Positions 26,095 to 34,574 of a stretch of 64,000 nucleotides of DNA are shown piece by piece. The notes beneath the pieces were generated by a model. That model saw nothing but the letters and a program-made list of their open reading frames with translations, did not search any database and was not told the origin of the DNA. Source of the DNA: Solitalea longa (GTDB taxonomy: Bacteria > Bacteroidota > Bacteroidia > Sphingobacteriales > Sphingobacteriaceae). Within the stretch, counting starts at the first letter, position 1. Every line of letters starts with the position of its first letter. Location: positions 52,334 through 116,333 of the forward strand of contig NZ_PQVF01000013.1 of NCBI RefSeq assembly GCF_002920915.1, given 5' to 3'. Both the position numbers and the translations under genes were made by a program.

Positions 26095-27948
26095 TTATAT
26101 CGCTTTGCCCTTCATAGCAGTGGCAATGGCTATATCCATCACTCGTTCGGCAAATGGGCGGGTGTATTCGTTTAGCTCATCAATTTTGGCTAAGATTTCA
26201 TCTTTAGTTCCTGTTGGCAAGCTGTTTTTTAACTCTTCCACCAGTTCAAGGGTTTTAGCACGTTCATCATGGCTCAAAAGCTGTCCATTGTTTTTGATAA
26301 AACGATCAACGGTGTACAGCATTTGTTCTCCTTCAGTGCGGGCTTCAATGATCATTCGCTGAGCCACATCTTCTTTTGCATGAGAAACCGAATCGAGTAA
26401 CATTTTTTCAACTTCAGCATCCGTTAAGCCATATGATGGTTTAATTTCCACCTCCTGTTTTACTCCTGATCGCAATTCAATTGCCTGAACCGTTAGAATA
26501 CCATCGGCATTCAACAAAAAGTTAATGTCAACTTTAGGGAAACCTGCAGGCATAGCTGGGATGCCTTTCAATTCAAATTCTCCAAGCTTACGGTTGTCTT
26601 TTATTAGATCGCGCTCACCCTGGAAAACGGAAATTTTCATATTTACCTGTCCGTCGATTGCGGTGGTATACTGACGGCCTGCTTTGGTTGGTACTTTTGA
26701 GTTACGTGGAATAATTACATCCATCAATCCACCCATGGTTTCAACTCCAAGCGAGAGCGGAGTTACATCCAGTAATAAAATATCTTTACGGTTTCCGGCT
26801 AAAATATCGGCTTGGATAGCAGCGCCAAGGGCAACTACTTCATCCGGGTTTAAAGTATCATTTACTTCTTTTCCGAAGAAATTGGCCACCGAATTCTTTA
26901 CCAATGGGGTGCGGGTTGAACCACCCACCATTACGATCGAATCAATATCTGTTACAGTTAAACCGGCATCAGCTAATGCATTTTTGCAAGAAGCAATGGT
27001 ATGGTTAACCTTAGGTTGTATTAAGCCTTCAAAAGTAGATTTATCAATACTGCAATCAATTCCTTGCACTTCACCCTCAAATGTTGAATGAGAACTCAGG
27101 TGTTTTTTGGCAGCTTCGGCCTTTAAACGTAAAGCCTGACGGATCTCTTTGTACTGCTTAAGCTCATCATTGGTCAGTCCGCTGCGGCTAATCCAAAACT
27201 CAATAATTGCCCTGTCGAAATCATCACCACCCAAAAATGTGTCGCCGTTGGTAGCTAAAACTTCAAAAATGCCATTTTGAATCCTTAGGATGGAGATATC
27301 AAAAGTTCCTCCGCCAAGGTCGTAAACAGCAATTGTCTTTTCTTCCTCAGGATTTAAACCGATTCCATAGGCTAAACTTGCCGCTGTTGGCTCGTTTACA
27401 ATACGAAGCACGTCTAAGCCGGCCAGTTTACCTGCATCGCGAGTTGCCTGACGTTGAGAATCATTGAAATAAGCAGGAACGGTAATTACGGCACGGTTAA
27501 CAGGCGTTTTTAACGCATGTTCGGCGCGGGCCTTTAATTCTTTTAAGATCATTGCCGACAACTCGATCGGTGAATAGAATTTATCTTCTACCTTAACCTT
27601 TACAAGTGTGTCATTATCGTCGTCAACAATTTTATAGGAAAAGAAATTCTGATAGTGCTCAATATCTTTATAGGAACGGCCTAATAAACGTTTAACCGAG
27701 AAAATAGTATGCTCCGGGTCTTCAATTAAATGCTCTTTTGCATCAGTACCAACAATGGCATCTCCGTTTTTATTCAGGTTGATAATGGAAGGAACTAAAA
27801 CGCCTTTGCCGGCATCATTGATCACCTGCGGATGTTTTTCTGGGTTGATAAACGCTACCAGCGAATTGGTTGTTCCTAAATCAATACCAACAATTATATC
27901 TTCTTTTTGCAATGAACCTGTTGCCAGGTTGATGGAAATTTTTGCCAT
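26095..27948 (-). CDS. hscA: Hsp70-family chaperone, HscA-like
   Basis: This 617-residue Hsp70 has the N-terminal phosphate-loop signature [13 protein letters not shown] (about residues 21-33), the [12 protein letters not shown] and VGGSTRTP motifs of the ATPase domain, and a substrate-binding domain without the long acidic DnaK tail. The short N-terminal extension before the first strand and the size fit HscA, the chaperone that helps transfer Fe-S clusters from IscU. No iscU, hscB or fdx gene is adjacent. The assignment rests on overall resemblance; a second DnaK-like protein is the alternative. Confidence 0.82.
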   Translation of the reverse strand: MAKISINLATGSLQKEDIIVGIDLGTTNSLVAFINPEKHPQVINDAGKGVLVPSIINLNKNGDAIVGTDAKEHLIEDPEHTIFSVKRLLGRSYKDIEHYQNFFSYKIVDDDNDTLVKVKVEDKFYSPIELSAMILKELKARAEHALKTPVNRAVITVPAYFNDSQRQATRDAGKLAGLDVLRIVNEPTAASLAYGIGLNPEEEKTIAVYDLGGGTFDISILRIQNGIFEVLATNGDTFLGGDDFDRAIIEFWISRSGLTNDELKQYKEIRQALRLKAEAAKKHLSSHSTFEGEVQGIDCSIDKSTFEGLIQPKVNHTIASCKNALADAGLTVTDIDSIVMVGGSTRTPLVKNSVANFFGKEVNDTLNPDEVVALGAAIQADILAGNRKDILLLDVTPLSLGVETMGGLMDVIIPRNSKVPTKAGRQYTTAIDGQVNMKISVFQGERDLIKDNRKLGEFELKGIPAMPAGFPKVDINFLLNADGILTVQAIELRSGVKQEVEIKPSYGLTDAEVEKMLLDSVSHAKEDVAQRMIIEARTEGEQMLYTVDRFIKNNGQLLSHDERAKTLELVEELKNSLPTGTKDEILAKIDELNEYTRPFAERVMDIAIATAMKGKAI

Positions 27949-28155
27949 TTTATCTCAACTGTTCGTTAGCGGCTGTTAAGCAGGTATCGTTGTTTCAGGT
28001 GCCTGCAAATTGTCATTAACGGGTTACTTTTTAAAGAACCGCAAAGATAAGGAATAGTTTGGTGTAGCTTAGAATTGATAAAAATAAACTTAAGCGGTTT
28101 AAATGCTAAAAAAGTGAAGGGGATGAGTAATTTTGCGGCCGATTAACTTTAATGA

Positions 28156-29316
28156 ATGGATCAAATTAAGATAGCTATTGTGGGTTGGGGTTCTGTTTCG
28201 GCATTGGGTGCCGAAAAAAAAGATATCTGGACTAACTATTTAACTCCTCAACACTGTTTTTCCCGAAAGGAATTTCCAATGGGAAATGAATGGGTGGCGG
28301 TGCTTGATAAAAAATCAGCTCAATTGGTCGCAAGTGTTGCGGAAGAGAATCCAAAATACCGGCAACTGGATCCAACCGCCTGGTATGCAATGGTGGCTTC
28401 ACGAATTGCAGTAGAGCAAGCGGGTTGGCAAAATGATGATTCTATAGGAATAAATCTTGGGTCATCTCGCGGTGCCACAGAAGCTTTTGAAAAATACCAT
28501 ACACAATTTATTGATTCGGGCGAGCAAAACACCGATACACTTTCGTCGCCAACAACCACCTTGGGCAATATTGCCAGTTGGGTAGGAGTGGACCTGGGCT
28601 CACATGGACCACAAATCTCTCATTCAATAACCTGTTCTACCGCACTTCACGCAATTTTAAACGCAGTGGCCTGGCTTAAATCAGGGTTGTCGGATAAATT
28701 TTTGGCAGGTGGTTCCGAAGCGCCATTAACACCTTTTACTCTTGCGCAAATGAAAGCGTTAAAGGTATACGCCAACGGAATTACAGATTTCCCTTGCCAG
28801 TCGATGAATTTGTTGAAAACCCGAAATTCGATGATTTTGGGTGAAGGGGCTGCCGTTTTTGCATTACAGCGGGAGGCAGAAAGCGCCCTTGCTTATATTA
28901 CCGGAATAGGGTATGGCACAGAGATCATAAAGCATGGCGCCTCAATTTCAGAAAACGCAACCTGTCAGCAACAGGCTATGCGCATGGCCATTAAGAGTCA
29001 TGATCCGGAAAGCATCGATGCAATCGTACTTCATTCTCCCGGAACAGTAAAGGGTGATGAATCAGAGATAAAAGCCATAGAAGCTGTTTTTGGAAATTAT
29101 AAACCCTTACTTACTTCAAACAAATGGAAAATCGGACATACCTTTGGAGCATCCGGTTCTTTGAGCATGGAAATGGCTATACTAATGCTTCAGCATAATC
29201 AGTTTATCCAACCACCTTATTTGCCGCAGCAGGAGATTAAAAAGCCTTTGAAGAAAATTTTGGTAAATGCTGTGGGTTTTGGAGGAAACGCGGTAAGTAT
29301 TTTAATAGAAAGATGA
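28156..29316 (+). CDS. Stand-alone beta-ketoacyl synthase
   Basis: This 386-residue thiolase-fold protein has a complete condensing triad: Cys160 in SITCSTALHA, His293 in LHSPGT and His328 in KIGHTFGASG. It would catalyse decarboxylative condensation of acyl and malonyl thioesters. It is shorter and more divergent than housekeeping FabF (about 412 residues). No acyl-carrier protein, reductase or other fatty-acid genes are adjacent, so it is probably a specialised synthase. Some Bacteroidota carry such proteins near biotin or aryl-polyene genes, but neither occurs here. The product is unknown. Confidence 0.88.
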   Translation: MDQIKIAIVGWGSVSALGAEKKDIWTNYLTPQHCFSRKEFPMGNEWVAVLDKKSAQLVASVAEENPKYRQLDPTAWYAMVASRIAVEQAGWQNDDSIGINLGSSRGATEAFEKYHTQFIDSGEQNTDTLSSPTTTLGNIASWVGVDLGSHGPQISHSITCSTALHAILNAVAWLKSGLSDKFLAGGSEAPLTPFTLAQMKALKVYANGITDFPCQSMNLLKTRNSMILGEGAAVFALQREAESALAYITGIGYGTEIIKHGASISENATCQQQAMRMAIKSHDPESIDAIVLHSPGTVKGDESEIKAIEAVFGNYKPLLTSNKWKIGHTFGASGSLSMEMAILMLQHNQFIQPPYLPQQEIKKPLKKILVNAVGFGGNAVSILIER

Positions 29317-29347
29317 AAGTGAAAAGATTATACTTTTCACTTCCATC
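29317..29347. terminator. Hairpin between convergent ketosynthase and cysteine-synthase genes
   Basis: AAGTGAAAAG and CTTTTCACTT form a 10-bp stem with a six-base loop. Adding the flanking GATG/CATC extends it to 14 bp with one mismatch, starting just inside the ketosynthase stop. No U-tract is visible. Confidence 0.55.
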
Positions 29348-29363
29348 TCTTTAATTATTGAAA

Positions 29364-30419
29364 TTATACGCAATTGCAGCGCATAATTGGGTTATAATCT
29401 AAAAATTCAATTTTAGGAGCCAGGTAACCTTCTTTTATCGGCTCTTCCTTCATTAGGTCGGTACTTAAATACTTCTTGTTACTGTCGGAGAAGATAGTAA
29501 CCACGTCGGCATTACTACCCATCTCATTTTGCAGTTTTACAGCGCCAATAAAATTAGCTCCCGAAGATATACCTACTGCTAAACCTAATTGTCTTGATAG
29601 TTTTTGAGCAATCAGAATAGAATCACCGTCTGAGGCCTGGATAACAGGGTCTAATTGATCAAGTTTTACAATTGCAGGAATAAATTCATCTGAAATGCCT
29701 TGGATACGGTGAGCACCCACTTTGTAACCGGTGGTTAATGTTGGCGATTCTGCTGGTTCCAGCGGGTGAATTTTAATACTTGGATGGATAGACCGCAAAT
29801 AGCTTCCTACTCCCATAACAGTACCTCCGGTTCCAACGCCGGCAACAAACGCATCCGGAACCAGGTCAATATGTTTCAGCTGATTCCAAATCTCAATGCC
29901 GGTAGATCTTGCATGTGCTTCTGCATTGTATTGATTAGAAAATTGGCAGGGTAAAAATACATTAGGGTTTTCGGCAGCAAGTTTTTCCGAAAGGGCAATA
30001 CTTCCCAGGAATCCCCCTTCTTCTTTACTTATTAAAACGATTTCGGCACCAAGGCTTCGGATAATATCAATTCGCTCTTTGCTTAGCCAATTAGGCATTA
30101 TAATTTTAACCGGATGCCCTAAAGCACGACCAATGGCTGCAAATGCAATCCCTGTGTTACCGCTGGTGGCTTCAATAATTACATCATTAGGTTTGATCTT
30201 TTTCTGGCGATAGGCTTGTTCTAAAATAAACAAGGCCATTCTGTCTTTAATGCTTCCAGTGAGATTGTAGTGCTCACATTTTACGTAAATCTTTCTTTTT
30301 TCTCCCTCGTAAGAGTATAAGATCTCCAACATCGGTGTATTTCCTACCAAATGTTTAAGATGCTTAAATTTTAATTCCAATTCGGGACTTAATGTTTGTT
30401 TTGATTCCAGAACTATCAT
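29364..30419 (-). CDS. PLP-dependent cysteine synthase-family protein
   Basis: This 351-residue fold-type II PLP enzyme has the Schiff-base lysine Lys58 in LTGSIKDRMA, the substrate loop EATSGNTGIAFA (about residues 83-94) and the PLP-phosphate loop GVGTGGT. It likely joins O-acetylserine (or a related ester) with sulfide or another nucleophile. It is about 40 residues longer than CysK: it carries an N-terminal extension and a C-terminal tail ending in CNCV. The tail may mark a variant function (for example 2,3-diaminopropionate- or cystathionine-type synthesis), so I do not assign cysK or cysM. Confidence 0.85.
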   Translation of the reverse strand: MIVLESKQTLSPELELKFKHLKHLVGNTPMLEILYSYEGEKRKIYVKCEHYNLTGSIKDRMALFILEQAYRQKKIKPNDVIIEATSGNTGIAFAAIGRALGHPVKIIMPNWLSKERIDIIRSLGAEIVLISKEEGGFLGSIALSEKLAAENPNVFLPCQFSNQYNAEAHARSTGIEIWNQLKHIDLVPDAFVAGVGTGGTVMGVGSYLRSIHPSIKIHPLEPAESPTLTTGYKVGAHRIQGISDEFIPAIVKLDQLDPVIQASDGDSILIAQKLSRQLGLAVGISSGANFIGAVKLQNEMGSNADVVTIFSDSNKKYLSTDLMKEEPIKEGYLAPKIEFLDYNPIMRCNCV

Positions 30420-30629
30420 AAAGGTTTATTTGGTTTAGATTCGATGCGAAGTAAAATATTTTTTCTTGAAAAAAATAATATTTCTTCAATGTAACTACTT
30501 GGTTACTAAAGCCATATGGTCGATTTTCATATTGTTTTTCCAGGAGATTAAAAATGATTTTAAGCAGGTTTTTTATTTTTTTTGGGGAGATTCTGGTTTA
30601 AGAATTTGTGATTCCTTTCTTTCATTTAA

Positions 30630-30740
30630 ATGACAATTTCTCTGGGTAAGAAGCAGCAATTGCGAGATATTTCCGCAGAAAATGCTAAATTATATAGATT
30701 AATTCGGGATAAGTATTCCGCGAAACATGATTTAACATGA
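30630..30740 (+). CDS. Possible 36-residue leader peptide overlapping the next gene
   Basis: A short ORF begins with ATG at 30630 and ends at TGA 30738-30740. The stop overlaps the ATG of the TPR lipoprotein gene in an ATGA arrangement, a typical translational-coupling geometry. The peptide (starting MTISLGKKQQLRDISAEN) is basic and helix-like. The ORF starts immediately after an in-frame stop, and the upstream 200 bp hold no other gene. Chance occurrence is possible because the ORF is short. Confidence 0.3.
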   Translation: MTISLGKKQQLRDISAENAKLYRLIRDKYSAKHDLT

Positions 30741-32434
30741 AGAAGGTATTCATAAAGATAGCCTGTTCATTTTTCATTATTTTATTATCGGCTATCATTG
30801 CTTGTAACCCCAGAAATAAAACTCCTTCCAACGAAAGTATACTTGACCTAAATCTTAAACAAGGAGAGATCGCCGTTTGTGGCCCGGCTGATAAACAGTT
30901 TGGTTTAGTTGGATTTGGTACTTCCTGTTCACCAAAAGTTCAAAAAGACTTTGATCTGGCTATGGCGCTGCTGCATTCCTTCGAGTATGATGAAGCTGAA
31001 AAGGTTTTTGCAAAAGTTATTGAAATGGAACCTGACTGCGGTATGGCCTATTGGGGTGTGGCCATGAGTAACTATCACCCACTATGGACTCCTCCCACGC
31101 TTCTTGAACTTGAAAAAGGCACAAAAGCAATTCTGATTGCCCGTTCAATAAAACAAATGTCCAAACGCGAATCGGCTTATATTGATGCAATTGCAGGATT
31201 TTACGAGGATTGGGAAAAGGTAGATCATCATGCCCGCAGTGTGCGATTCGAAAAAGGAATGGAAAAAGTTTATAGGGACTTTCCGGAAGATAACGAGGCA
31301 GCTATATTTTATGCATTGTCGCTTGTTGCTTCCGCTTCCCCTGCTGATAAATCCTTTAAAAATCAAAAGTTGGCCGGTTCCCTTTTAAAAGACCTTTATT
31401 CTAAACAGCCTAATCATCCCGGTATTGTGCATTATATTATTCATGCTTATGATTATCCCCAACTGGCTGCATTGGCATTACCGGCCGCAAAGGAATATTC
31501 TTCTATCGCCCCTTCTTCTGCTCATGCTCTTCATATGCCTTCACATATATTTATAAGGCTGGGGTTATGGCAAGAAAGTATCAATTCAAATTTAGCTTCT
31601 ATTTCATCGGCCCAATGTTACGCGGAACAAATGAAAATGAAAGGCCATTGGGATGAAGAAGTGCATGGGCTTGACTATCTGGTGTATGCTTACCTTCAAA
31701 AAGGGGAGAATATTCATGCGAAAAGCTATTGCGATTATTTGGATTCCATTAAGGAGGTTGAACCGGTTAATTTTAAAGTTGCCTATGCCTTTGCTGCCGT
31801 TCCTTCTCGGTATGTCTTGGAAAATCAACTTTGGGATGATGCTGCCAATTTGAAAGTTTGGGAGGGTTTCCCCTGGAAAGGTTACCCATGGCAAAGGGCA
31901 ATTATACATTTCACACGCTTGCTGGGCTCTGTTCATACAGGCCAGCTTAATGCAGCCAGAATAGAATTGAAGACGCTTTATTCATTACATGATACGCTTG
32001 AAAATCAAAAAGATGTTTATAAAGCTGATCAGGTATTAATACAAATTAAGGCATCTCAAGCCTGGTTGTTGCTTAAAGAAGGTAAACAAGAAGACGCATT
32101 GAAAATGATGCGCACTGCAGCGGATATGGAAAGCAAAACGCAAAAGCATCCAGTTACGCCAGGGGAAGTGTTGCCGGCAAGTGAATTATTGGGAGATATG
32201 TTATTGGAAATTAACAGACCCACTGAAGCGTTACAGGCTTATGAGGTTGATTTAAAACAGCATCCTAAACGGTTTAATGGGCTATATGGAGCAGGACAGT
32301 CCGCTAAACAATCCAATGAAATTGACAAAGCCGCATACTATTTTCAACAATTAATTGCCATTGCTCCAAATTCAAATCGGGACGAACTAAAAGTTGCTAA
32401 AGCCTTTCTGGAAAAGAATAAATTGGGAATATGA
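30737..32434 (+). CDS. TPR-repeat lipoprotein
   Basis: This 565-residue protein has a lipobox (SAIIAC, cysteine near residue 23), so it should be anchored in the envelope. Helical repeats follow, with TPR-like patterns at about 70-105 (YDEAEKVFAKVIEMEPDC) and again near the C-terminus (PTEALQAYEVDLKQHPKRFN, AAYYFQQLIAIAP). The region YWGVAMSNYHPLWTPP recurs in related hypothetical proteins of Bacteroidota and Acidobacteria. No catalytic domain is visible; it probably acts in protein binding. It is convergent with pyrC and closed by a strong hairpin. Confidence 0.82.
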   Translation: MKKVFIKIACSFFIILLSAIIACNPRNKTPSNESILDLNLKQGEIAVCGPADKQFGLVGFGTSCSPKVQKDFDLAMALLHSFEYDEAEKVFAKVIEMEPDCGMAYWGVAMSNYHPLWTPPTLLELEKGTKAILIARSIKQMSKRESAYIDAIAGFYEDWEKVDHHARSVRFEKGMEKVYRDFPEDNEAAIFYALSLVASASPADKSFKNQKLAGSLLKDLYSKQPNHPGIVHYIIHAYDYPQLAALALPAAKEYSSIAPSSAHALHMPSHIFIRLGLWQESINSNLASISSAQCYAEQMKMKGHWDEEVHGLDYLVYAYLQKGENIHAKSYCDYLDSIKEVEPVNFKVAYAFAAVPSRYVLENQLWDDAANLKVWEGFPWKGYPWQRAIIHFTRLLGSVHTGQLNAARIELKTLYSLHDTLENQKDVYKADQVLIQIKASQAWLLLKEGKQEDALKMMRTAADMESKTQKHPVTPGEVLPASELLGDMLLEINRPTEALQAYEVDLKQHPKRFNGLYGAGQSAKQSNEIDKAAYYFQQLIAIAPNSNRDELKVAKAFLEKNKLGI

Positions 32435-32467
32435 AAAAAGCCGGTGGTTTGTAGTTCCACCGGCTTT
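32435..32467 (-). terminator. Terminator between TPR lipoprotein and pyrC
   Basis: An 11-bp stem (AAAGCCGGTGG / CCACCGGCTTT) with a nine-base loop is flanked on the pyrC-transcript side by a run of T (complement of 32434-32439). It works best for the minus-strand pyrC transcript and probably also ends the plus-strand one. Confidence 0.8.
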
Positions 32468-32472
32468 CGATA

Positions 32473-33813
32473 TTAATTTCTTTCGAACATCAGGCGTTGG
32501 CCTTTTTGATGATGATCTAATTCACCGTTATTATAAACAAGTTTTCCGCTTACAATGGTGTGCGTTACTTTCGATTTAAATTCTTGTCCTTCAAATGGTG
32601 ACCAGCCACATTTGTAAAGAATATTTTGTTTAGAAACGGTCCATGGAGAATTAAGGTCAAGCAAAGTAAGGTCAGCCCAATATCCTTCACGGATGAATCC
32701 ACGTTTTTCAATTTGAAAGCAAATAGCTACGTTATGTGCCATTTTCTCTACTATTTTTTCAAGTGAAATTTTACCCTGATGATAGAATTCGAGCATGGCA
32801 GTTAAGGCATGTTGTACCAAAGGTCCGCCTGAAGGAGCTTTTGAGTAAGCTTGTCCTTTTTCTTCGATGGTATGCGGCGCATGATCGGTTGCGATTACAT
32901 CAATGCGATCGTTCAATAAAGCTTCAAAAATTTGCGAGCGGTCGGCTTCCGTCTTTACCGCAGGGTTCCATTTAATATAGTTTCCTTTCGAAGCATAATC
33001 CTTATCGCTGAACCAAAGATGATGCACACAGGCCTCTGCAGTAATCTTTTTGTCTTTTAAAGGTATGGTATTGTCGAACAGTTGTGTTTCCACACCAGTT
33101 GAAATATGTAAAATATGCAAACGCGTATTGTGTTTTTTAGCCAGTTCCACTGCTTTGCTCGATGATATATAACAGGCTTCAGCATTTCGGATTAAGGGAT
33201 GCATTTCAGCAGTCAAGCCTTCCTCGCCATATTTTGCCTTGAACAATTCCAGGTTATGGCGAATAGTTGCCTCATCTTCACAATGCGTTGCCACTAACAT
33301 TGGCACTTTCGAAAATATACCTTCCAGTGTTTTCTCGTTATCAACCAGCATATTGCCGGTTGATGAACCCATAAATACTTTTACCCCGCAAACATCTTTC
33401 GGATTTGTTTTTAAAACCTCTGCCAAATTATCATTGCCGGCACCCATAAAAAAAGAATAGTTGGCAAATGAGTTTCGGGAAGCGGTTTGATATTTTTCTT
33501 CGAGTAAAGCCTGGGTGAGGGTATTGGGAACCGTATTTGGCATTTCCATAAATGAAGTGATCCCACCTGCAACTGCTGCTGCTGATTCAGAAGCGATATT
33601 GGCTTTGTGCGTTAGGCCCGGCTCGCGAAAATGTACCTGGTCATCAATACATCCCGGTAACAGGTATTTCCCTTCTGCATTTATTTCAATATCGCCAGGG
33701 CGGTTGATCGAACTGTCAATTTTCTCAATAAAACCATTGTTTATGAAAACATCGGCGTTAAACTGTACACCTTCGTTTACCAATGTGGCATTTTTTATAA
33801 GGATAGAACTCAT
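32473..33813 (-). CDS. pyrC: Dihydroorotase
   Basis: This 446-residue zinc amidohydrolase cyclises N-carbamoyl-aspartate to dihydroorotate, the third step of pyrimidine synthesis. The metal-binding motif DDQVHFREPG (DxHxR) is near residues 55-64 and the late aspartate motif DVIATDHAPH is present. Start: the frame is open upstream to 33891, but the conserved N-terminus is MSSILIKNATLVNEG, so the ATG at 33813 is used. It belongs to the class I-like group that also includes allantoinases; the motif context fits dihydroorotase. It is divergent from the ORF6N gene. Confidence 0.9.
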   Translation of the reverse strand: MSSILIKNATLVNEGVQFNADVFINNGFIEKIDSSINRPGDIEINAEGKYLLPGCIDDQVHFREPGLTHKANIASESAAAVAGGITSFMEMPNTVPNTLTQALLEEKYQTASRNSFANYSFFMGAGNDNLAEVLKTNPKDVCGVKVFMGSSTGNMLVDNEKTLEGIFSKVPMLVATHCEDEATIRHNLELFKAKYGEEGLTAEMHPLIRNAEACYISSSKAVELAKKHNTRLHILHISTGVETQLFDNTIPLKDKKITAEACVHHLWFSDKDYASKGNYIKWNPAVKTEADRSQIFEALLNDRIDVIATDHAPHTIEEKGQAYSKAPSGGPLVQHALTAMLEFYHQGKISLEKIVEKMAHNVAICFQIEKRGFIREGYWADLTLLDLNSPWTVSKQNILYKCGWSPFEGQEFKSKVTHTIVSGKLVYNNGELDHHQKGQRLMFERN

Positions 33814-33922
33814 TTTTTGTATTGAAATTTCGAGATGTGCAAAGGTGCGAATTTTGAGCGTTTTATAGTGTTTTTTGATTACTAAAAACATGCTGTTAAA
33901 TTATAAGAACAAAATCTACCTA

Positions 33923-34501
33923 ATGGAACATTTACTTATTGAAGAGAACATTGCTTCTAAGATTTATTTTTTTAGAGGCTATAAGGTTATGCTTGACAGC
34001 GATTTGGCCGGGCTATATGGTGTTACCACCAAACGATTAAACGAACAAGTAAAACGAAATTTATTTCGATTTCCTGCCGATTTTATGTTCCAGCTTACTG
34101 AAGAAGAGTATGAGGAATATCTTTTAAGGTCGCAATTTGCGACCTTAAAGACAGCACCTTTAAGGTCACAATTTGTGACCTCAAGTTCAGGAAGAGGGAA
34201 ACATCGCAAATATCTGCCTTATGTGTTTACAGAACACGGCGCTGTAATGCTAGCCAGCGTTTTAAATAGTCCGGTAGCAATTGAAGCTAGTATTTTGGTG
34301 GTAAGAGCATTTGTTAGGCTGAGGAATTTATTGGAATCAAATAAAGAACTGACTCAGAAACTATTGGAGCTCGAACGATCAACGAAAGATCGGTTCGATG
34401 AGCAATCGAGTCAAATTGATCGTTTATTTAAGGCGCTTAAACAATTGATAAACCGACCGGGTGAACCCCGGAAACAGATCGGGTATAAGCCGGAAGGATA
34501 A
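33923..34501 (+). CDS. ORF6N-domain DNA-binding protein
   Basis: This 192-residue protein has an N-terminal ORF6N domain, seen as IYFFRGYKVMLDSDLAGLYGV and RFPADFMFQLTEEE, continuing to YVFTEHGAVMLASVLNS. A C-terminal helical region follows (heptad-like EL..KL..LE..). ORF6N domains are found in phage antirepressor-type and Bacteroidota chromosomal proteins. The ATG at 33923 precedes the conserved region; in-frame ATGs at 33875 and 33890 are less likely. The domain is interrupted by a repeated RSQFATL/RSQFVTS segment built from a 36-bp tandem palindromic repeat. No other phage genes are nearby. Confidence 0.85.
   Translation: MEHLLIEENIASKIYFFRGYKVMLDSDLAGLYGVTTKRLNEQVKRNLFRFPADFMFQLTEEEYEEYLLRSQFATLKTAPLRSQFVTSSSGRGKHRKYLPYVFTEHGAVMLASVLNSPVAIEASILVVRAFVRLRNLLESNKELTQKLLELERSTKDRFDEQSSQIDRLFKALKQLINRPGEPRKQIGYKPEG
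34123..34181. repeat. Two palindromes spaced 36 bp apart inside the ORF6N gene
   Basis: 34123-34149 is a perfect palindrome with 13-base arms around a single central T (core AAGGTCGCAA T TTGCGACCTT). 34163-34181 is a second one with 9-base arms (AGGTCACAA T TTGTGACCT). The centres lie 36 bp apart, so the palindromes belong to a tandem 36-bp unit that keeps the reading frame and encodes RSQFATL and RSQFVTS. Confidence 0.8.
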
Positions 34502-34574
34502 TTAATCTATTGGAAGGATGGCTTAACCGATAACTCCTAAGCCTCAATTGTTAAATAAATGCTAATTTTGCGGC

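Noticed and set aside
33875..34501. Prophage remnant suggested by the ORF6N domain
   Set aside because: ORF6N proteins are common as single chromosomal genes in Bacteroidota; no integrase, capsid or attachment sites were seen nearby.
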